From positions 558,001 to 622,000 of the forward strand of contig JAEBUN010000013.1 of the NCBI GenBank assembly GCA_023014365.1: DNA of 64,000 bases. The letters run 5' to 3'. Position numbers and translations under genes: made by a program. This DNA is from Lepiota brunneoincarnata (taxonomy: Eukaryota > Basidiomycota > Agaricomycetes > Agaricales > Agaricaceae). Of this stretch, positions 12,880 through 24,771 are shown one piece after another; the first letter of the stretch is position 1; every line of letters starts with the position of its first letter. The notes under the pieces are model-generated. The model was not told where the DNA came from. It worked only from the letters and a program-made list of their open reading frames with translations, and searched no databases.

Positions 12880-13276
12880 ACCGAGTATTTGAGTGGCCAG
12901 CCATTTTCACACCTTTTCTCACCGACTATTCTTCAACAAACTGATCAATTGAGTGAGCTGATGGCCACCGGGTCACTCTCAGGTTGAATCCCGGCCGGAC
13001 GCGGACGAGTTTCTGTGATTGATCAGATCTGTCGGAGCGTGGGTATTATTATTTATTTGCGGTTTCGGGCTCCGCAGGTTATGTGGGTTTGTTTGCCCCA
13101 TACCAGCTTTGCTCACCAGCTGAGTGAAGCCTATTATGTTCATGAATTATCTCTCCGTTTGCTGGAGTATAGCTCCGATCCTGGCGCAGGGTACTCACAC
13201 GGGGTTATCCAACAAGATAGTCTCGATAAAGCCACAAATAATAGAAATCAAGACCCTACTACTCATCTAGGATATT
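12880..13276. other. Intergenic: 5' flank of gene 2 and 3' flank of the reductase
   Basis: About 400 bp. It must hold the promoter of two-module gene 2; no clear TATA element or other structure was seen. Confidence 0.4.
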
Positions 13277-16200
13277 TTACAGAAACCCAACGCCCTTCCA
13301 GTATCTGACCCAATGAATCACGTCCTCTGCCCGCAGAGGAGACACAGTTTGCATAGTCACACTCAGCTCCTGTGCTTTCTTCGTATCAAGCCTCGGCCCT
13401 CCACCAAACTCTACATCGCCTTTCCCCCTATTCCCAGCCGCCCGATTCTCTTTCCCCAATTCTTGGAAGAAGTCAACAATCTTCATCGCAGGCTATTTCA
13501 TGGCTCAGCTAACTAGCAACAACAGAATTGAAAGCCCCACGTACCACACTCTCAAGGTCCTCCGACTTGGCCTCGCGTGTTCTGGCGGAGAGACGATTGA
13601 GCCATTCCGAGAATGGAACTAACGGCAGCGGGGCCGAGTCGGTACTCATCACTTTGGCCACAGCATCACGGACGGCTTCGATAACATAGTTCCATGCCAC
13701 AGGCCTCGGGTGTACGAGGTTGAGGGCGAAGGGTAGTCTCTCTCTCATATAGGCCAGGTCCAATATCGACTGTGCGACAGCATCCAGAGGAAGCCATGAA
13801 ACAGACTAGACCCTTTTTTTTAGCATCTCGTTAATTGGTACGTCGGTGGTTGGACGTACCCCCGGTGCCGACGGGAAACCGCCTAGTGCAATACTCGATT
13901 TCACCAAACTCGGGAACCACTCCGATGTGGCCCAAGCTCCGTTACTTAGGTTCCCACTAAGCTGCCCGATGCGCAAAGAGCATGCTTTTAGCCCACTACG
14001 TTCTAAAATCTACACATAAAGCTTGAGCGAGGAACGCAAGGTGGCCGGATTGAAACAAGACAAACCCGTTCAGCCACGTATTTGCTTTCGCCATATCCGT
14101 TCCCGATGGCGAACCTTGCATGTTTGACTACCTCTTCGGGGTATGGGCCCTGAAGTTGGTCCCAAGACTGAGCAGAAGCGATGGAGGATGTGAATATAAA
14201 CCGGAGGGTCGACGCATGAGAACCTCGTCTTGCGAAATCAATGAGATTCCGGACACCTCGTATATGAGATTCAAATGACTCCAACGTGAGGTTGAAATCG
14301 AGCTTCCAAGAGGTATGGATAATAAGAGTTACAGTTCGCTGGAGCTGTAGGGGATAACCAATTTTAATTCGACATTTCAGTCATATTAGAATATTTGTGG
14401 GGGTGCGTACCTGACTGTATGTTTCGGCATCAATCCCCAAATCCTTGTCAGCCAACTCGCCCTGAATAAACCGCAATTTTTCAGACTTTAAAAGCTCAAC
14501 GTCGAGTCCCCCGCTCTTGAACCTGTCAATATGCCTCTGTTCGATGCTAGTGCTAGCACGCCGATTATATGCATATACGCGTTGCACTGTCTCATCACTC
14601 AGCAGGTTTTCCAGGAGTTGGGAGCCAAGGTGACCAGTCGAACCCGTCAAGAGTACGACAGGAGCGAGACCAGAAGAGTACTCTTCAATCATGACCTCGA
14701 TGTTCTTCGCTCGTCCTTCTTGAGTCTTCACTTGGGGAGCGTCTTCTTGGGGAGCGTCTGTGGTCAAGGTAGAGATGTACCGAGCGAGCTTTTTGATTGT
14801 AGGGTAGGCGTAAACGGTGTTCTGAGTGATAGCGTTGATAGCAGAAGCTGGATGCTTTGAGATACGCATTGCGCTGAGGATCCGCAAGCGTAAGAAGGTA
14901 ACACTCAGACTGTAAATGTTGGCACAAGTTTAGAGACTAGGCGTCTTGCGGGGCATACATGGGTACTGCAGAATCCTCACCTGTCGAGACCTTGTTCGAA
15001 CACATCTTTGGTCGTGGAGAGCGGTTCTCCAGTCTGGTGAATGAGCCCCACTTGCTTAACTAGCCATTGTTCGACTGTGGATAGTTCCCAGTTTTGGGGA
15101 GGTTCGACTTGTTCACTCCCTGCAGAAGAAACGACATCTTTGTACCTATGACAGTATGAAATTTGAGGACGGAGTGATCAAATCGACACTTACAATGCCT
15201 CTATTTCCTCATTATAATCACGAAGTGCTGCCTTTCTCATCACAGTGCCTTTAGCAGCACGGGGTAATGGTTTGTTGGTGCCCGTAATGAGGATCATCTC
15301 TTTGAAGATACGACTATAGTTGGGCGCGATCTTATTTGCTTCCTCTATCAATGGCCTACAAATCATCTATCAGGCAACTGGGCCTTCCCTTGGGCTCTAC
15401 TGCCACTCACCATATACGGTTCCGCAGACTTGCCAACGCCTCTTGGTTATTGACATCAATAGCCAAGTCTGCTCGGGGTTCAATGAGCACGCCTGCATGG
15501 TCATGCCCCCTTCCAAACATGATAGCGCCTTGTATCCTATAAAAGATGACAGATTGGTCGTCTGGGGGTGTATAAAAAAGAAAGGATCCGGGAGAGACAT
15601 ACAGTGGACTACTGAGGACGATTTCTTCCATCGGTCCCGGCACAGTCTTTTCTCCAGATGAATGAATGATTACATCGTCCAACCGACCGACACTTCACAA
15701 GTCTCGGATAAGCCGCTGACTTTGATATAAAAAGTGGGGTAGAACACTCACATCCTCCACAATTTATCATTTGTGGGGTGCCTCACGAAAAGGTCTGAAG
15801 TTGCGTAACCCCTCCTGTCGCTCCGATTCTGCACCGAAGGGTAATGTCCCTCACACTTCTATAAAATGATGTCAATAGCTGCCCACCCTCTGTCACGACA
15901 ACGACGAGAGAACTTGCAAGAAAATGACACTCGTACGTTCCATCCCCCTGCTCTACCCATTCAATCTTTGCCTTGTCGTTGAACTCAATCCACTCCCAGT
16001 CCTTGATGCGTCCACGGTGTGTATAGAATTTGATGGGCGGGCCGAATTCTGTCCCTCCATAGATCGATTGAAGATTAACGCCCGCAGCCACTAGCGAATC
16101 ACCAATCTTGGTGGATACGGGGCCTCCCGCGAATAACTTGAACAGAAACATCACTGAGCTTATCATCCAAATGGGGCAACACGGGTTTGATGAACTTACA

Positions 16201-17307
16201 ATATGCGTGAGAGTACTGAGATACTCCACATTCTCTTCGGAATGTGACCAGGCATGCAGGAACGCAGGAACTATCGAGAGACCACTGCACCGTGTACGTC
16301 GCAAATGATCAATAACATTCTCAGGTGTCGGGACGATCGGAAGCGGGTTGGAGGGTGTGATTGTCGGAGGGTAAGTGGCGATGGATAGACCGTGGTAAAG
16401 AGATAGTATCGTGTATGTGAAAAAACCCAAAGCATGGAATGGTGGAAGTGCCATGGCTCCATATCTCAAACGCGGGGTTTTGTGGACCCTGAGGTCGGGA
16501 ATCCCTATGAGTCATCGACACGAGTTTAGCGACAAATGCACGGGCTCCTAAGCGAAAGAATTCTCGCTTACCAAAGCCTGCCCATTGAGCGAAGTTGCGA
16601 TGAGTTTCAGGGACTACTTTAGGCATTCCGGTGCTCCCAGAGGAATGCAGATATACCACGACATCATCAATAGGTGGATGTCTGGGACACGGGGGGTAGC
16701 GGTCATCTGGATCTGATTCGGTCTCCCTGCCGAGCTTTGGGAAGATATAGTCAATAGAGAGCGCCTCGTCGACGCATAACTCGTAGCTGTCGTCGTACTG
16801 TCGAAGCTCTTCCTTGATCCCTACAACAAGGTCGGCCGGCAGTGATGCCTGAGTCACAATCAGATCATGGCATGAGGTCTCCATGAGCATGTTGACAACG
16901 GCCTGCGGTGTAAGCCGATGGGAAATTGGGAAAGGCTATGAATCAAAATTGAGCTACGGGCGGGAGGACGGTGGAGGCCGAATCAGAAATTGGCTTACCA
17001 CAAGTCCTGCTTTCATGATACCAATGAGTATGGCTTGGTAGACGAGAGGGTCTGCCACCAAAATGATTGCAACTACTCGGCCATCCTCACCACCCCGCGC
17101 CGGTCGAATAGCATGTGCCACGCGATCGCATGCGCGCGCGAATTCGCCATATGTCACCTTCGTAGGTTCTGGCGAGGTTGGATTGCTGCTAAACACATAC
17201 ATCGGTTCATCGGGGTTATTTCTGCGGTGAAAGTCGAGGGCTTCTGGGAGTGTGCAGGATCCATCCACTAGAGGTAAGGCAATCTCGCCTTGCTGGCTGT
17301 AGTTCAT
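13277..17307 (-). CDS. Adenylate-forming reductase (A-T-R, NRPS-like)
   Basis: Activates a carboxylic acid as acyl-adenylate, loads it on a phosphopantetheine arm and reduces it with NAD(P)H to an aldehyde; the substrate cannot be read. Fourteen exons: 17307-16999, 16935-16572, 16504-16200, 16136-15918, 15858-15752, 15692-15603, 15536-15411, 15355-15194, 15145-14981, 14909-14411, 14344-14066, 14009-13860, 13805-13545, 13492-13277, total 3252 nt (1083 aa). Adenylation motifs: HSSGSTG (about 200-206), IYGGTEFG (351-358), GYATSDLF (416-423), VGRLDDVIIHSSGEK, and PLPRAAKGTVMR with the A10 lysine. Carrier site: FEQGLDSLS, Ser at about 616. Reductase: LTGSTGHLG (704-711) and YGESK (about 864-868). 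Size and order match basidiomycete adenylate-forming reductases. Intron 4 starts with GC (T|GCAAGT), not GT; without it the frame is lost. No disruption found. Start at MNYSQQ fits the family N-terminus; an upstream in-frame ATG at 17418 is less likely. Confidence 0.9.
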
Positions 17308-17878
17308 GGTGTAGCTTGAGAGAGCTTGGGAATAACACGGTTGTCTCTGCCTTTTTAACACCCTAGTATCGCCATCCATTCTAACTCTGAAACGGGAATT
17401 GACGTGTGTTGAGAGCAACGGACGGGATTTTTTTTTTCACCATCAGATGCGTGATGTATGATGGTGTATGGAGCGGATCTGCAATACATGATCTATCGGG
17501 TCTATATTTCTTTAAATATGCGCCAAATGAAATTACCGAATTATGCTAGATGCCGTGCTGCTACGACATGTATGGGGAATAGCCGTATGGAAACCGACCC
17601 AGGCTATGTTGCGCTTCTAATTGTCGGTTCGGCTGTGTCAAGGGCTACTAACAGAACAACGAAGGTTAAAGCGTGCTAAGCGACGACAGATCAAGCATCA
17701 AATGCATCAAGCGTCGGAACGTTTCCCCAAATACAGAAGACCGCCGAACTCGTGTTTATTTTTAAAGGTTTTCTTGTGCTTGATATGTCAGGCATCAAGG
17801 TGGCGTGTAAGTATGGACCTGCGCATTGGTTCAGCAAAGGGACCAAAGTGGCTTTACTACTATCACAATGCTATCCTC
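17308..17878. other. Intergenic: 5' flank of the reductase, 3' flank of the PL14 relic
   Basis: About 570 bp between two minus-strand genes. T-rich tract near 17429-17438. No additional gene or RNA seen. Confidence 0.4.
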
Positions 17879-19003
17879 TCAAAGAACAGCACCTGTCACA
17901 TCGGCAAACCATGCTTTCTGGTCTTTTGGTGAAGCCCATTCTTGTGTGTGTCCTGGCCCAAAACATAACGAATCGGATGTCAAGAAGACCCGGCACCCGG
18001 AAGGCGGACGGAGTACCCACCTCCAAAAAATGTTTGAAAGTGCATTCCCTTTATAATGGACTCAGTGGACTCTCGTAATGAGAGCCCACTCACAGAAATC
18101 ACCAGCCGACCGTCGTACCATATCTGGATCTCACCTAACGATTGTCTTGGCTGTGGGTTTTTCGAAGATCCCAACTCCCTGGCACTTACCGTTAGAAATA
18201 CCGATATCATTGATCTTGATACGGCATGCCACAGCGACCCAGTTACCAACCGCCTTCTGCCAGTCAAACGCACCTCGTCCAACTGAAAATCCATAATCGG
18301 AATTTTGAATGGAAAGTGGAGGAACTGCCTTAAGACGGTCCGAGTTTCCCTCTCCGAGCGGAAGATAGGTGTATAGCTCGCCTATACCGTTCACCCTAAC
18401 AGTTCGGCGCATGACATTGATGAGGATTTCATGATGCGCCTAGGCAGATTTCACGTACCTCCACATGGGTCGGAGGTTAAAACATTGGCATCTATCCTCT
18501 TGTCTGCCACCTGTGCATCTGTACGCCAGGTTTCCAACTCCCCCGACTGATGCCCCAACAGCCTTAGTTTGTTCAAATTGCCGTTGCAACATACTCACAG
18601 AAGCCCTGGGAGTTTACCTCCTTTGACCCATTCCCATCCTTCCGCCAACATCATCCGATAACTCATGAGGGACTTCCGTCGCACCCGCCTCGAGCTGGCG
18701 GGAGAAGGCCGTTGGACCGGACAGGTAGAAGCCGAACCCACCAGGTATCGAGGCCGATGGGTTGATACTGCCTTTCGGGTAAAAAGCTTCCCATGCGCTG
18801 GTAGGTGGCGATAGCCCAATCGCTGGAGGACAGGAAGGAAGAGGAGGCTGTACGATGGTGTGCTTGGTTCGCGAAGAGACCTTGTGAACTCCCAGCGTCT
18901 CGTCGCTGAGTTGGACATGAGTGAGACGAGGGTCCTTGAGCTGCTCGGAGGTGGTGAAGCCATTCTTGAAGTCTTGTACAGGAATTAGAGCGGTTTCAGC
19001 CAT
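17879..19003 (-). pseudogene. Polysaccharide lyase family 14-like gene, frame-disrupted
   Basis: Five exons: 19003-18599, 18546-18459, 18395-18190, 18134-18021, 17952-17879. Motifs fitting fungal PL14 lyases (glucuronan/alginate-type beta-elimination) appear in order: WEWVKGGKLPGL, GGVGNLAYRCTGG, CQCFNLRPMW, NGIGELYTYLPL, SDYGFSVGRGAF, IQIWYDGRLVIS, GMHFQTFFGG and a terminal DVTGAVL. Introns 2-4 are in phase. Exon 1 changes frame between AGATEV and LMSYRMML (one extra C in a CCC run near 18669), and the exon 1/exon 2 phase is off by one more base, so two frame errors are present. No signal peptide follows the start MAETAL, as expected for an intracellular enzyme. Either a young pseudogene or sequence errors; I favour pseudogene because neighbours also decay. 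Confidence 0.7.
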
Positions 19004-19239
19004 CCAAAGATATGATAGGTTTTCCTTCAGGCCTGACTGGGAGGTAAGGCCGGTAAGGACTGAAGTACTGAGCGCTGATGCCCTGGATGAATCAGCAACT
19101 TGGTGTAATCACGCGCCTGATATTTGCCAGGGGGGCTTTCCCACACAGGGAAGCGATGCCGCAGCTGATGCACAGGACACAATTGTCCGCAGCACCGAGC
19201 AGTGCCCTTATACCGAGTCACTCTCCTTTCTTGCTGAAC

Positions 19240-20603
19240 ATGATCATCGACAAGACACCACTCCCAAATGACCCAACCCCGGCTGACCCACCGCCCTCAT
19301 ATGACACGTTGACTAGCACCCCCACCTTATCCATACCTCAACCAGACCTCAAATCCACGAGTGGAGTCAGCACACCTACTTTTGCATCTGGAAGTTCTAC
19401 CGGCTCTGCATTTAGTCCACCACCTGTCCCTCAAACGCCGACCACTCCCCCAACAACCTCAGCAAAAGGGAAGGGACGCGCCCAATGGTTCAATTTCGCG
19501 GCATCGAAAACATCCAAGGACGTCAAGTCCACCATCCTAGGACTCATTCGTGACCTCGTTCGTGAGGACTTCCAATCCCCCGCCGCTCTTGGCGTCTTAC
19601 AAAGCTGTGCCGATGCCTGCGAATCCAACAACCTTTCACTATCCTCAATTCTGCAAGAAAAATCAATTGAGGGACATACCCCCCTGTATTGGGCCATAGT
19701 CAAGCGGACACCGGACGAGATCCACGACGATTCCACTCGGGTTCCAGATCTTCTCACTACCCTCTTGTCATATTCCACGCCGCTTTCACGAGGGACTATG
19801 TCTGATATTCGATACGCCTGTCTCATTACATCCGATCAGCCATTATTCCAGCGTCTCAGACTTTCTCCAGATTTTTCTTCGGGTTCAGCGGCGGATGAGA
19901 TGTTGATCGGAGCCACCCTACCCCCTGATGAGGTCGAGTTAGAGAATCTGCCTGACGACGAGGGGTCCTTCGCCGTCAACCTCGAAATAATCAAGTTCCA
20001 AAAACGGATGATGATCACAAAGTCTATCCCCGTTGAATTTATCGCTCGAGGTGAGCCCATTGTTTTTAACCCCTGCTGAATATGTTATCGAATCACATTT
20101 TCTACAGGTAGGATGTGGCGTCTCTGCTTCTTTGTCGCTCCGGAAGGCTGCAACGAAAGGGCAGGAGTACGACCGGGTTCCTGGTGTGTTTCCCTTTCGT
20201 TGATGGAGCATAGCCCCCCAACTTGGATAGACTCTCGTCTTCTCATTGTCGACCCTACTTCCCCCGACTCCAATACGAGTCGAAGACATTCGAGAGGCAA
20301 TTCAACCCGCACAAAGCCCAAGCCTACCATAACCATGAGGTTGAAATCAACTCAACCACTTACTCCACCACCAACTCGGGGCTGCAATAACTCCGAAGTA
20401 GTTGTCACATTCGAAGATAGCTCTATGGCGACGAGTCTTCAATATAGGTACGCAGCCCTTGATACTCAAGTTGACCTTGCCTCACAAAACTAACTAACCA
20501 TTCGCCTCCCAGCGGGAGTTCTTACATCGCTCCGGACGAAAGGCTCAGGGCAAGGCTGGAGGCAAGGCTCGCGAAACCAGACAACGACTGTATTATCTGT
20601 TGA
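19240..20603 (+). CDS. Conserved-looking fungal protein with PPPSYD motif and possible CaaX end
   Basis: Three exons, 19240-20050, 20108-20447 and 20513-20603 (811+340+91 nt, 413 aa; phases agree). The N-terminal 100 residues are rich in Pro/Thr/Ser with a PPPSYD motif, typical of disordered regulatory tails. A folded part follows (about 105-270), containing GHTPLYWAIV, which resembles half an ankyrin repeat. A second disordered Ser/Pro segment precedes the C-terminal tail. The last four residues are CIIC, a possible CaaX prenylation box that would attach the protein to membranes. Start at MIIDKTP is preferred to the upstream in-frame ATG at 19078 because the extra residues look like untranslated leader. 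It is divergent from the PL14 relic with 236 bp between starts. Function unknown; the frame is clean. Confidence 0.75.
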
Positions 20604-20771
20604 TGTGAGTTGGGATTCTATATTTGCAATTATCCCAACTCTAAGTCTAAATTTCTATCATCGTGAAGCGTTCACAATCCCTTATATTCCCCCTTCCCCA
20701 CCTTGCCCGAATCAGGAGACGTACACCCGAGCTCCGCCAAGGAGGACGAGTATACAGTTTTATCCACAGCA

Positions 20772-23241
20772 TCAGGGAGCCTGAACTGCCGTTTCCGGCG
20801 ATTCTTCATTTGGGATCTTCTCAGACGCTGCTGGTCCCTTTTCCAGGTCTGACCGCTCCGCCCCGCAATTCCCATGTTTCAATTCGGCATCATCGTTCCT
20901 GGTCAAGTTTTTGTGCTTGATCATCACGATGCCTACCAGCGTTGCCAATGCCGAAAGACTAGCATTCAGAATGAATACCGAGCGGAAGCCATGTGTATAT
21001 CCACGGTCGAGGATAATCGATGCCTGTTCAGTCGATAATTGAATCGTAGTTGGGTTTGCAAGTATGGATGGGTTAGTCGATAATTCTCTTGATAACATCT
21101 TCAGGTAGAAATATCGATTCCATGAACGAGCGGAGTGTATTGTTACTGGTGATATGTCAAGTAGAGATTAAACCCGGCCAATTGTCTCTGACTCACATCA
21201 ATGTGGCACCAACCGCAAGTGCTAGCGCACTACCGAGCATTCTGATAAACTGCGGAGGTTTTAATATCATCTATTTGCTAATAATAGCAGTGAGGGGAGT
21301 CAGCGCCCACGTTTCTGAATGCTGTTACAACAGACATATCATTTCTCGGTACGCTAGCCTGAGCTGCAAGCAATGTTGTTTGGAGAGTCTGGCCAATGTG
21401 CTATCAAGGGGGTGCAAGCATCCAAGGAGCTTCCCACGTACTTGTCCTGCGCCCGCACCAGCCAGTAACATAAAAATCACCATGACAAGTGTACTCGTTC
21501 GGGGTGTAATAGTCGAGATGAGGCCACATGCAGCAGACCAGATCGAAAATCCGGAATAAATGATGGTCTATGTGAGGTGTGAGATCAACCGTAGCTGAAC
21601 AAAGTGAGCAAATTCCATACCCCTATATCTACCCGTTCGGCTCACAATGATTCCCTGCATTTGTGTGGAGCCTTTCTATCAGGAATACATATACATTCAC
21701 CAAAAGCCAAAGGTTTACAGCAATAAAAGTTGAGGATCATTTGACTGACCAGGACGGGAATCAGAAACAGCCCGGCATGGATTGGGCCATATCCAAGTAC
21801 AGCTTGAAAAAACTGGGGCAAGTAGAACATGGACGAGAAAGTAATGAATCCACTGGTTCAAAGGGTCCTCTGAACTAATGCCACACAACCGTCCTGCTAA
21901 AATTCCACTCACCTAATAAACGCCGTAATACACACACCACACATGGTGGAATGCTTGAAAATGTGCACTATTCTGTGGCCTCAGCCTCGTTCTGCGGAAA
22001 TGCACCTAAGGGCTTACTAGGTACGACCGGCAAAACTGCAAACTTCCACTCCCATAATCCGAAGAGAGCGCAGACAAATATTCCGCAGACCAATGTTGAA
22101 AGGACGATCGCCGAGTGCCAAGGGAAGGTCACGCCGCCCTAAGTTGGTATTATACTTGCCTTCAAGCTGCTGGAGGAAGAACATGCATACCTAGTTAAGC
22201 GGGAGTATTATCAGTGTACATCCGGCAAGACTCAAGCCGGATCCAACGTAATCGACCAACAGAAGCTTCCTGGAGTTGGGATTGGTCCTCCAAGCTAGGA
22301 CACGAAGTTGAGGAAATACCCACCTCCTCATGTCACCTTTGACGGGTTTGAGCGGAAGGATAAAAATGACGACCACGATCGCACATAGTGAGACTGGGAT
22401 GTTGACCCAGAAGCACCACTGTAGGCAAGAAGTCAGTTCTTCTGGTAGAGGGAGACGACGTGGACGGGGAACTCACACGCCAGCTAGCCTTTTGTGCGAG
22501 GGCACCGCCAGTGACAGGGCCAATGGCGTATCCTACCGCAGCAACCCCACCTATGATACCCTGATATTTACCTCTGTAGAGGAAGTAGTAACTATGCCAG
22601 TCCGAGCCCAGTCGTAAAGTACACACCTGTCACGCAGGCCGACTAAATCGGAAATAACAATCTGCACGATGCTGATAATAGCGCCTACGGGTACAATGAA
22701 AAAATCGATGTACATCCAATAAATATTTCCGACTCAGCCAGCCACCACGAGGCCAAAAAGAGCTTTGACACGCACCACCCCCTGCACCCGCAATTCCACG
22801 AAATACGATGAGTTGCAGAATAGTCCTTGAGAATCCCGCTACCAGGTTTCCGATCATGAATATTAACATCGCTGCAGTAATGGTAGCCTTCCTCCCGAAA
22901 ATATCACTAAAACGACCATACAGTGGTAGGAAGCTCGTCGTAGTCAAGAGGTAAGCAGAAGGGACCCAAGAAACAACAGAGCCAGCGTTAAATTCAGCAG
23001 AGATGGTTGGGAGGGCCGTAGCAACAATGACAGAGTCAAGTGTAGATATCACAATGCACAGACTAAGTCCAAGGAACGAGGGGAGAATTTTCTTCAACGG
23101 GAGCAGGTTGGTCTGGTCTGTGAGTTCGACACCCTCACTTTTGGAGCTTTGTTCCTGTGGGCTGGAATCGCTGTTGGGAAGAGGAGAGGGTAGGCTGTCC
23201 GGTGGCTTTGGGAAGCCAGGCTGTGGGGCGGAGCGAGCCAT
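20772..23241 (-). pseudogene. MFS transporter (DHA-14-like), copy A, disrupted
   Basis: Remains of a 14-helix major facilitator, likely a drug or metabolite:H+ antiporter. It starts MARSAPQP; motifs include LDSVIVATALPTI (motif C-like for helix 1), YLLTTTSFLPLYGRFSDIFGRK (motif A), GPVTGGALAQKASWRW, FYLPQFFQAVLGY and the C-terminal HGFRSVFILNASLSA. Ten or more short exons run across the segment. At least three lesions: TAG in place of the Trp (TGG in copies B and C) at the end of the exon ending LPLN, near 22191; one extra base in CTCAACTTTTATTGC near 21726-21731; one extra base in ATCGACTAACCC near 21070. The first exon and helices 1-6 are intact. Spaced about 4.0 kb from copy B and 3.2 kb further to copy C, all in one orientation. 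Confidence 0.85.
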
Positions 23242-24439
23242 GAAGTGCGCCTCTGCATCACTCATCGCGCAACTCTTATTCATGGCCAAAAATTGAATGG
23301 TCTCGAATTGGGGGGAACCACACTCGGTATTACGTGTGGCTTGCTTAAGGTGAATAACGCTGGTGGAGAAGGCCACCACGTTCCCAGTCTAATTCGGCTC
23401 GAAGCTTCGCCAGTCGAACCACTCGCAGCTGTGGATTCTGAGAAGCTGTACTTTGTGGGACAATTCTATTTGGAATCCCGGTTTTCAATGAAAACCCCTG
23501 GGGTCAAAGGATCCCAATGAACGGCTGACGGACAACACCGATAGTTCGGAGTCACGTTCAGTAAAAAACCAAATGTCCTCCATGTCATCCAGATACCAAA
23601 TAGCCCCTGCTTGTACACGCGGGCATTTCGAGGTTTAATGGCCAACAAACGGGTATGCAGTGGACTCGAGCAGGCTAGGGTGTGGACATGTGTAGGCCAA
23701 TGGGTGGATGTTTTTCAGCATACAAGTCGAAAAGTCAGGAGGACATAGTGGCCAGAAAAATGGCCTCCAAATAGCACGAAACCGAGTTGTTGGCCTCGAG
23801 GACAAAAGGTGGACAAAATGCGGCCTTCCAGTGTCCACAATGAGGATTTTCCATTTTTACTGAGACCATGGGCTTGGGTTTGGTCATGCAGTTCGTCGCC
23901 TCCACTTGCCTTGCTAATCACTAAGTTAACAAGTCAACGAAGCCGCCCGCACGAAGCTCGGGCGCCCCAGTAGCAAGTTCACTGCACACTCATATAGCCG
24001 AGAATATTTGTAGCACTACTCGAGTGATTATCCGCTTCGAATTCAGCTGAACACAATAATGACTCTTGATATCATCCATAAATGCCTAAGCAATTTGAGG
24101 ACAAACGAAACCATGATTCATGAGTCATACAAATGATGCAATATGCTTATCGTAGCTGTTGGATGCCAACTTGCCACCGTGGAAAACCAGATTGCGTCTC
24201 AGGTCTCTTGGGACAGCCGAGCCACCACTCGCTGTATCGTAGCAGTGACTGGGCTCTCGCCGGCAGATGCCTTGTTATTTCGGCGCTGCTCATCCGATCC
24301 ACACTGTGGAAGCCTTCAGAAACCGGGTTTCCAAATATAATTATCTGCGCTTGGCACGATGGTATGTCGGAGTACCAAGTGACTCAGGTAAGGCAGGAAG
24401 AATATAATTAGCCAGTTATAGACTAATTATAGCGTCTGC
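23242..24439. other. Intergenic spacer upstream of MFS copy A
   Basis: The part next to the start (about 23330-23460) matches the spacer upstream of copy B (27380-27510) and more weakly that of copy C (30640-30740), so promoter DNA was duplicated with the transporter. About 23520-24440 holds nothing recognised. Confidence 0.5.
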
Positions 24440-24771
24440 GGTCGTGCAGAGTATGGGGAATGTCTTTACTGCATCGGCTGGATAGGCTCTGCTGGCGCCA
24501 TGGACTGGTGCTATAGACTCTAGAGTAGCAGGATGCTCTAATTCTGGTTCGAGATATGCATCAAGCCACAGCGTGCCCTTTAGGTGTTGAATCTCAATGT
24601 GAACGAGCTCTAGGCAGAAAAGATCGAGGTCAAGATTTGCTCTGAGCTACAGATACATCACGTGGGAGGCCCGATGGCAATGTTAGACAAACGACCTCGT
24701 AAACCCGAAGAGTTGTTCGACCTCCTCCCCCGCAGCAATGAAACCAAGATATATATTTTTTCTATACAGTA
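24440..24771 (-). pseudogene. 3'-terminal fragment of a bestrophin-like gene (between MFS copies A and B)
   Basis: Aligns with the end of the fuller bestrophin-like gene at about 31060-31345: the segments corresponding to DLDLFCRELVH and the tail AYLEPELEH are visible with many substitutions and indels. The alignment stops abruptly at about 24770, next to the stop codon of MFS copy B, which marks a duplication junction. Not translatable. Confidence 0.7.
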
